From positions 1-40,053 of the IMG/VR virus record IMGVR_UViG_3300037502_001225: a stretch of 40,053 nucleotides of DNA; one strand, 5' to 3'. Both the position numbers and the translations under genes were made by a program. Shown piece by piece: positions 37,527 through 40,053 of the stretch. A model generated the notes under the pieces. That model was not told where the DNA came from and did no database searches. It was given only the letters and a program-made list of their open reading frames with translations. Origin of the DNA: a virus. Position 1 is the first letter of the stretch; the number at the start of each line of letters is the position of its first letter.

Positions 37527-38350
37527 GTTTTTATGCAGACAACAATCGAATTCGCATTCTTGATGATACGGAAACTGTTTTCGACACAGAGAACAACATG
37601 CCGCACATTGTCGGTACGGCATACGTAACAGATGTCGGAGTGACGTTCTCAAACATACCTACGCAAGAGACGTACTACTATTTTATTCAAGTATGCCCAC
37701 CACAGTTTTTCTTCTGCACCACATCAACTCCGCCGTGTATAACTAACCCAATCTACTGTCCACCTCCGCCGTTTGTTTTTTGTCCTTTTGGGCAATATTG
37801 CTTTCCGCCTTATGTAGCGCCATGCCCGCCCCCGACACAGTTTTGTCCACAACCAGTGCAAACATGTACACCGAACATCGTGATCTGTACCAGCGTTCCA
37901 CAGTTTGCACCTCAGTATATTGCTCGCGAGTATGTTAACGATCAGGTAGTTGTAGACCTACCACAAGATGAAGACGGAAATCTTATGAGTATCGACTTCA
38001 TCGTCATACAGGCTTCTGGCTCCAGAACTGTAAGTGGTCAAGACAGGCGTCTTGAGAGATCGTTCCTGACGGCAGTGCCTCCAGGGACGTTTTCTTTCCA
38101 GGGGTCAATGATCCTTGAATCGTCGCTGCGAGATGACGGTACGTCGTGGTTCAAGAGAATCATGTCTCTGTTTGTGAACAACACGACCAAGAAGTTGATG
38201 CTAAGAGCGCAGGAGACCGTTGGTGCTAGGAACCTTACAGACCCAACTCGGTTCGATGGAAGCGGTTACCCGCTGGAGTTTAGTCCTGGCAACGAGGCAA
38301 GCACTTTCAACTTCAACCTAAAAGTGTTTTTTGGGAGATTCAAGTCATGA
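37523..38350 (+). CDS. Protein with a heptad-spaced cysteine/proline array, 275 aa
   Basis: Three parts: a beta-type N-terminus (residues 1-56, MSFYADNNRIRILDDTETVF...); a Cys/Pro/aromatic-rich array (58-122); and a beta-rich C-terminal domain (about 130-275, with IDFIVIQASGSRTVSGQD and FNFNLKVFFGRFKS). In the array, cysteines occur at 58, 65, 72, 79, 87, 93, 101, 108, 115 and 122, gaps of 7,7,7,8,6,8,7,7,7, each usually followed by Pro or Thr and preceded by an aromatic or aliphatic residue. It could be a disulfide ladder or a metal-binding rod. No family recognised. Both ends of the gene overlap neighbours by four bases (ATGA). Confidence 0.75.
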   Translation: MSFYADNNRIRILDDTETVFDTENNMPHIVGTAYVTDVGVTFSNIPTQETYYYFIQVCPPQFFFCTTSTPPCITNPIYCPPPPFVFCPFGQYCFPPYVAPCPPPTQFCPQPVQTCTPNIVICTSVPQFAPQYIAREYVNDQVVVDLPQDEDGNLMSIDFIVIQASGSRTVSGQDRRLERSFLTAVPPGTFSFQGSMILESSLRDDGTSWFKRIMSLFVNNTTKKLMLRAQETVGARNLTDPTRFDGSGYPLEFSPGNEASTFNFNLKVFFGRFKS

Positions 38351-38547
38351 GGTTTGAGATATACGCGGTCGAACAAAACCTCGGCACATTACTCACGGCG
38401 GTACGTTTTAAGGTGTATGAGAACGTCGGCGATCTTGAGCGCGTTAAGGATGACTGCCGCGTTACTGTCGAGGGAAGGTACGAGTTTGATGACGAAAACC
38501 TACTAGCCTCGGTCGAGACGATCTACAGACAATCGATGGGGATATAG
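38347..38547 (+). CDS. Small hypothetical protein, 66 aa
   Basis: Starts MRFEIYAVEQNLGTLLTAVR at an ATGA overlap with the preceding gene. It has a ferredoxin-like alternation of strands and helix (FKVYENVGDLERVKDDCRVT, VEGRYEFDDENLLASVETIY) and is acidic overall. It is directly followed by the next gene after a TAG. No family recognised. Its position suggests a component of the same virion-protein group. Confidence 0.55.
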   Translation: MRFEIYAVEQNLGTLLTAVRFKVYENVGDLERVKDDCRVTVEGRYEFDDENLLASVETIYRQSMGI

Positions 38548-38826
38548 ATGGAAGAGATCCAGCACATGGGCGTTACTGTGACGCCCAAGTATGTAAAGGG
38601 AGTCGTTGTGAGTGTCGTCGCAACCGCTCGATGCAAGTACAACGACATTATCTTTAGCCTTGACCAAGAGTGGGACATTCCAGAAGAGCGGCAAGTCTAC
38701 GCGGAAGACTTTAGTGACGCTAGGACTGGCAGTGAGGTTGCCCTTATAGAGCAGTACACAGGCCTTACGTACAGATTGTTCGCAAAGGTCTGGGAGTACA
38801 AGCAACAGCAGGAACAGCAGGGCTGA
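38548..38826 (+). CDS. Hypothetical protein, 92 aa
   Basis: Starts MEEIQHMGVTVTPKYVKGVV, then VSVVATARCKYNDIIFSLDQ, a strand-rich part, and ends in a helix rich in Gln and Glu (FAKVWEYKQQQEQQG). No membrane span. The start follows the previous stop without a gap and the gene overlaps the next by one base (TGATG). No family recognised. Confidence 0.55.
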   Translation: MEEIQHMGVTVTPKYVKGVVVSVVATARCKYNDIIFSLDQEWDIPEERQVYAEDFSDARTGSEVALIEQYTGLTYRLFAKVWEYKQQQEQQG

Positions 38827-39242
38827 TGAGGAGAATCCTGGTCGGCGAGGACAAGCTTGTTGTTCCGTGGGTAGCGCAACGCGTCAATGAAAATAGCTTT
38901 GGAGAGTGTTCCTCTATCGGTCTAGAAGAAGATGGGGAGCTTATAGCTGGGGTCGTTTACAACATGTACACCGGCAGCTCTGTGTGCATGCATGTAGCTG
39001 CAGCCCCAACCAAAAGGTGGCTTGACAAAAGTTACCTGTACGTCTGTTTTATAACCCCCTTCAAGTACATGAACTGCAACAGGGTCACTGGCTTGGTCAG
39101 AAGTGACAACTCTGTCTGCATACGATTTGTGGAGAAGCTTGGCTTCAAGCGCGAGGGAGAGATGCGTCAGGCATGTGATGACGGCACCAACCTAATTGTT
39201 TACGGGATGCTCAAAAATGAATGTAAATACCTGGAGATTTGA
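38826..39242 (+). CDS. GNAT-family acetyltransferase-like protein, 138 aa
   Basis: The order of elements fits a GNAT fold: an N-terminal strand-helix, IGLEEDGELIAGVVYNMYTG (strands 2-3), then VAAAPTKRWLDKSYLYVCFI and a YMNCNRVTGLVRSDNSVCIR stretch leading to FVEKLGFKREGEMRQACDDG, the usual N-x-x-S/C...x-L-G-F-x-x-E-G block. The acetyl-CoA pyrophosphate loop (R/Q-x-x-G-x-G/A) is not preserved. Related GNAT-like genes recur at this position in podovirus-like phages. The target is unknown, and loss of the loop raises doubt about activity. Confidence 0.75.
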   Translation: MRRILVGEDKLVVPWVAQRVNENSFGECSSIGLEEDGELIAGVVYNMYTGSSVCMHVAAAPTKRWLDKSYLYVCFITPFKYMNCNRVTGLVRSDNSVCIRFVEKLGFKREGEMRQACDDGTNLIVYGMLKNECKYLEI

Positions 39243-39244
39243 AT

Positions 39245-40053
39245 ATGAGGTATGACCACTTTTCAATGCTGCCGGAAGGCGCGTTTCATCGCCGACCGTT
39301 TGGCTACTCTCCGTCAACAATGGAGGGCGGTAAGGGGTCTGCCCCTCCAGACTTCGGTCCTCTTGCAGACGCTATGCGCGATGTCGGCGACAAGATGGAG
39401 GCGCTTGGTAACAGGCAGCTTGCGTTTGGTCAGCAGCGATACGAAGAGACGCTCCCGTTATTCCAGCGAGTGGCAGCTACTCAGCTTGAGGGGCAAGCTC
39501 TAGCAATGGAGATGGCAAGGGAGGCCGCTACCGAGAGGCTAAAGTACAAGGCTCTTGAAGATACTATTCTTGAAGACGTAAAACAGTTCAACCAAAGACA
39601 GAAAGAAGATTACTACGCCGGTATGGCTGGTGCTGACGTTCAACAATCGCTAGCCATGCAAAGAGGGCAGGCTGGCAGGAACTTGCAGCGCTTCGGCATC
39701 AACCCAAATCAGGCTAGGTTTGCTGCGTTGAATCAAGACTTCGCTCTTGCTGGTGCCGCCATGAACGCCGGAGCAAGGAACACCGCACGGAACCAAGCCG
39801 AGGCTACTGGATTCAATCTACGGAACTCTGTTGCTGGCATAGGTAGGAACTTACCTGCTCAGGCGCTCAATGCCATTGGCGTCGGCAACCAGTCTGGATC
39901 GGCTGCTGCAGGCATAACAAACTCCGCTACAGCACCAATGCTTGCTGGCTTTAGCGGGGCTATGGGAGGTCTGCAAGGCCAAGCAGGGGCTATCGGTAAC
40001 ACGGCAAACATCATGAACCAGGGCTACCAGAACCAGCTTGCGTACCAGAATCA
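39245..40053 (+). CDS. Probable internal virion (DNA-ejection) protein, 3' end outside window
   Basis: An open frame from the ATG at 39245 runs past the window end with no stop (269 codons visible). The protein starts MRYDHFSMLPEGAFHRRPFG. It then has long helices (LADAMRDVGDKMEALGNRQL, ATQLEGQALAMEMAREAATE) and a Gly/Ala/Asn/Gln-rich region (SAAAGITNSATAPMLAGFSG and similar). The helical front plus small-residue-rich middle is typical of the ejection or internal core proteins of short-tailed phages. No lytic domain is visible in the part present. GGAG lies about 10 bases before the ATG. Confidence 0.7.
   Translation, partial: MRYDHFSMLPEGAFHRRPFGYSPSTMEGGKGSAPPDFGPLADAMRDVGDKMEALGNRQLAFGQQRYEETLPLFQRVAATQLEGQALAMEMAREAATERLKYKALEDTILEDVKQFNQRQKEDYYAGMAGADVQQSLAMQRGQAGRNLQRFGINPNQARFAALNQDFALAGAAMNAGARNTARNQAEATGFNLRNSVAGIGRNLPAQALNAIGVGNQSGSAAAGITNSATAPMLAGFSGAMGGLQGQAGAIGNTANIMNQGYQNQLAYQN

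Noticed and set aside
33060-40053. Diversity-generating retroelement (suggested by the podovirus-like layout and fibre genes)
   Set aside because: No reverse transcriptase, no template/variable repeat pair with adenine substitutions and no Mtd-like C-type lectin gene are visible; such genes could still lie beyond the window.
1-40053. tRNA genes, CRISPR arrays, insertion sequences, integrase or attachment sites
   Set aside because: I read for T-loop motifs, regularly spaced repeats, transposase and integrase motifs and found none that hold up.

Overview
The window is a stretch of a double-stranded DNA tailed phage genome. It holds about 56 densely packed genes, many overlapping by 1-4 bases (ATGA, TGATG, GTGA), and no rRNA, tRNA, CRISPR array, insertion sequence or integrase. 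The head proteins are followed by two short head-tail adaptor-like proteins and then by fibre genes. No tape-measure or tail-tube gene is visible, so the best inference is a short-tailed (podovirus-like) phage of a Gram-negative-type host. Base composition is near balanced. The host cannot be named from the sequence.

Left part (1-2744, + strand): the end of a replication/recombination operon. It holds the C-terminal part of a RecA-fold (Twinkle/DnaB-like) helicase, a LuxR-type HTH protein, a DUF1364-like HNH protein, a coiled-coil protein, a RusA Holliday-junction resolvase and an HTH protein that could be a Q-like regulator. It is followed by a gene-free stretch (2745-3062) with a possible promoter, a perfect 18-bp palindrome, a highly structured candidate RNA and back-to-back terminators for the two converging strands.

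Middle part (3063-9062, - strand): accessory genes. The centrepiece is an adjacent pair, a class II glutamine amidotransferase and an Amidoligase_2-type COOH-NH2 ligase with a cysteine-rich N-terminal half, followed by four small unknown genes. Upstream lie two NinX/DUF2591-like paralogues, a 145-170 aa unknown protein and several tiny membrane proteins too short to be obvious. A gene-free 372-bp region (9063-9434) separates this from the late genes.

Right part (9435-40053, + strand): the late morphogenesis block. It runs terminase small and large subunits; a lysis cassette (several small membrane proteins, a GTA-type 3TM holin, an M15 peptidase); portal, scaffold and major capsid proteins; two adaptors; a run of fibre and adhesin proteins including a 1949-aa protein with about six LamG modules and a SPRY-like domain; a fibre chaperone; a 2OG-Fe(II) oxygenase; a large nozzle-like tail protein; a J-like fibre with 32-residue repeats; a zinc-ribbon plus NlpC/P60 pair; a set of unknown virion-region proteins, one with a cysteine heptad array; a GNAT protein; and the start of a probable internal virion protein that runs off the window.

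The most notable signals are: the ten-cysteine array spaced about every 7 residues (37694-37888); the amidotransferase/amidoligase pair; the structured RNA locus at 2770-2982, whose hairpin recurs with a compensatory stem change at 11321-11340; LamG modules with abrupt composition changes at their edges; and terminators repeatedly placed directly in front of the next gene's ribosome-binding site.
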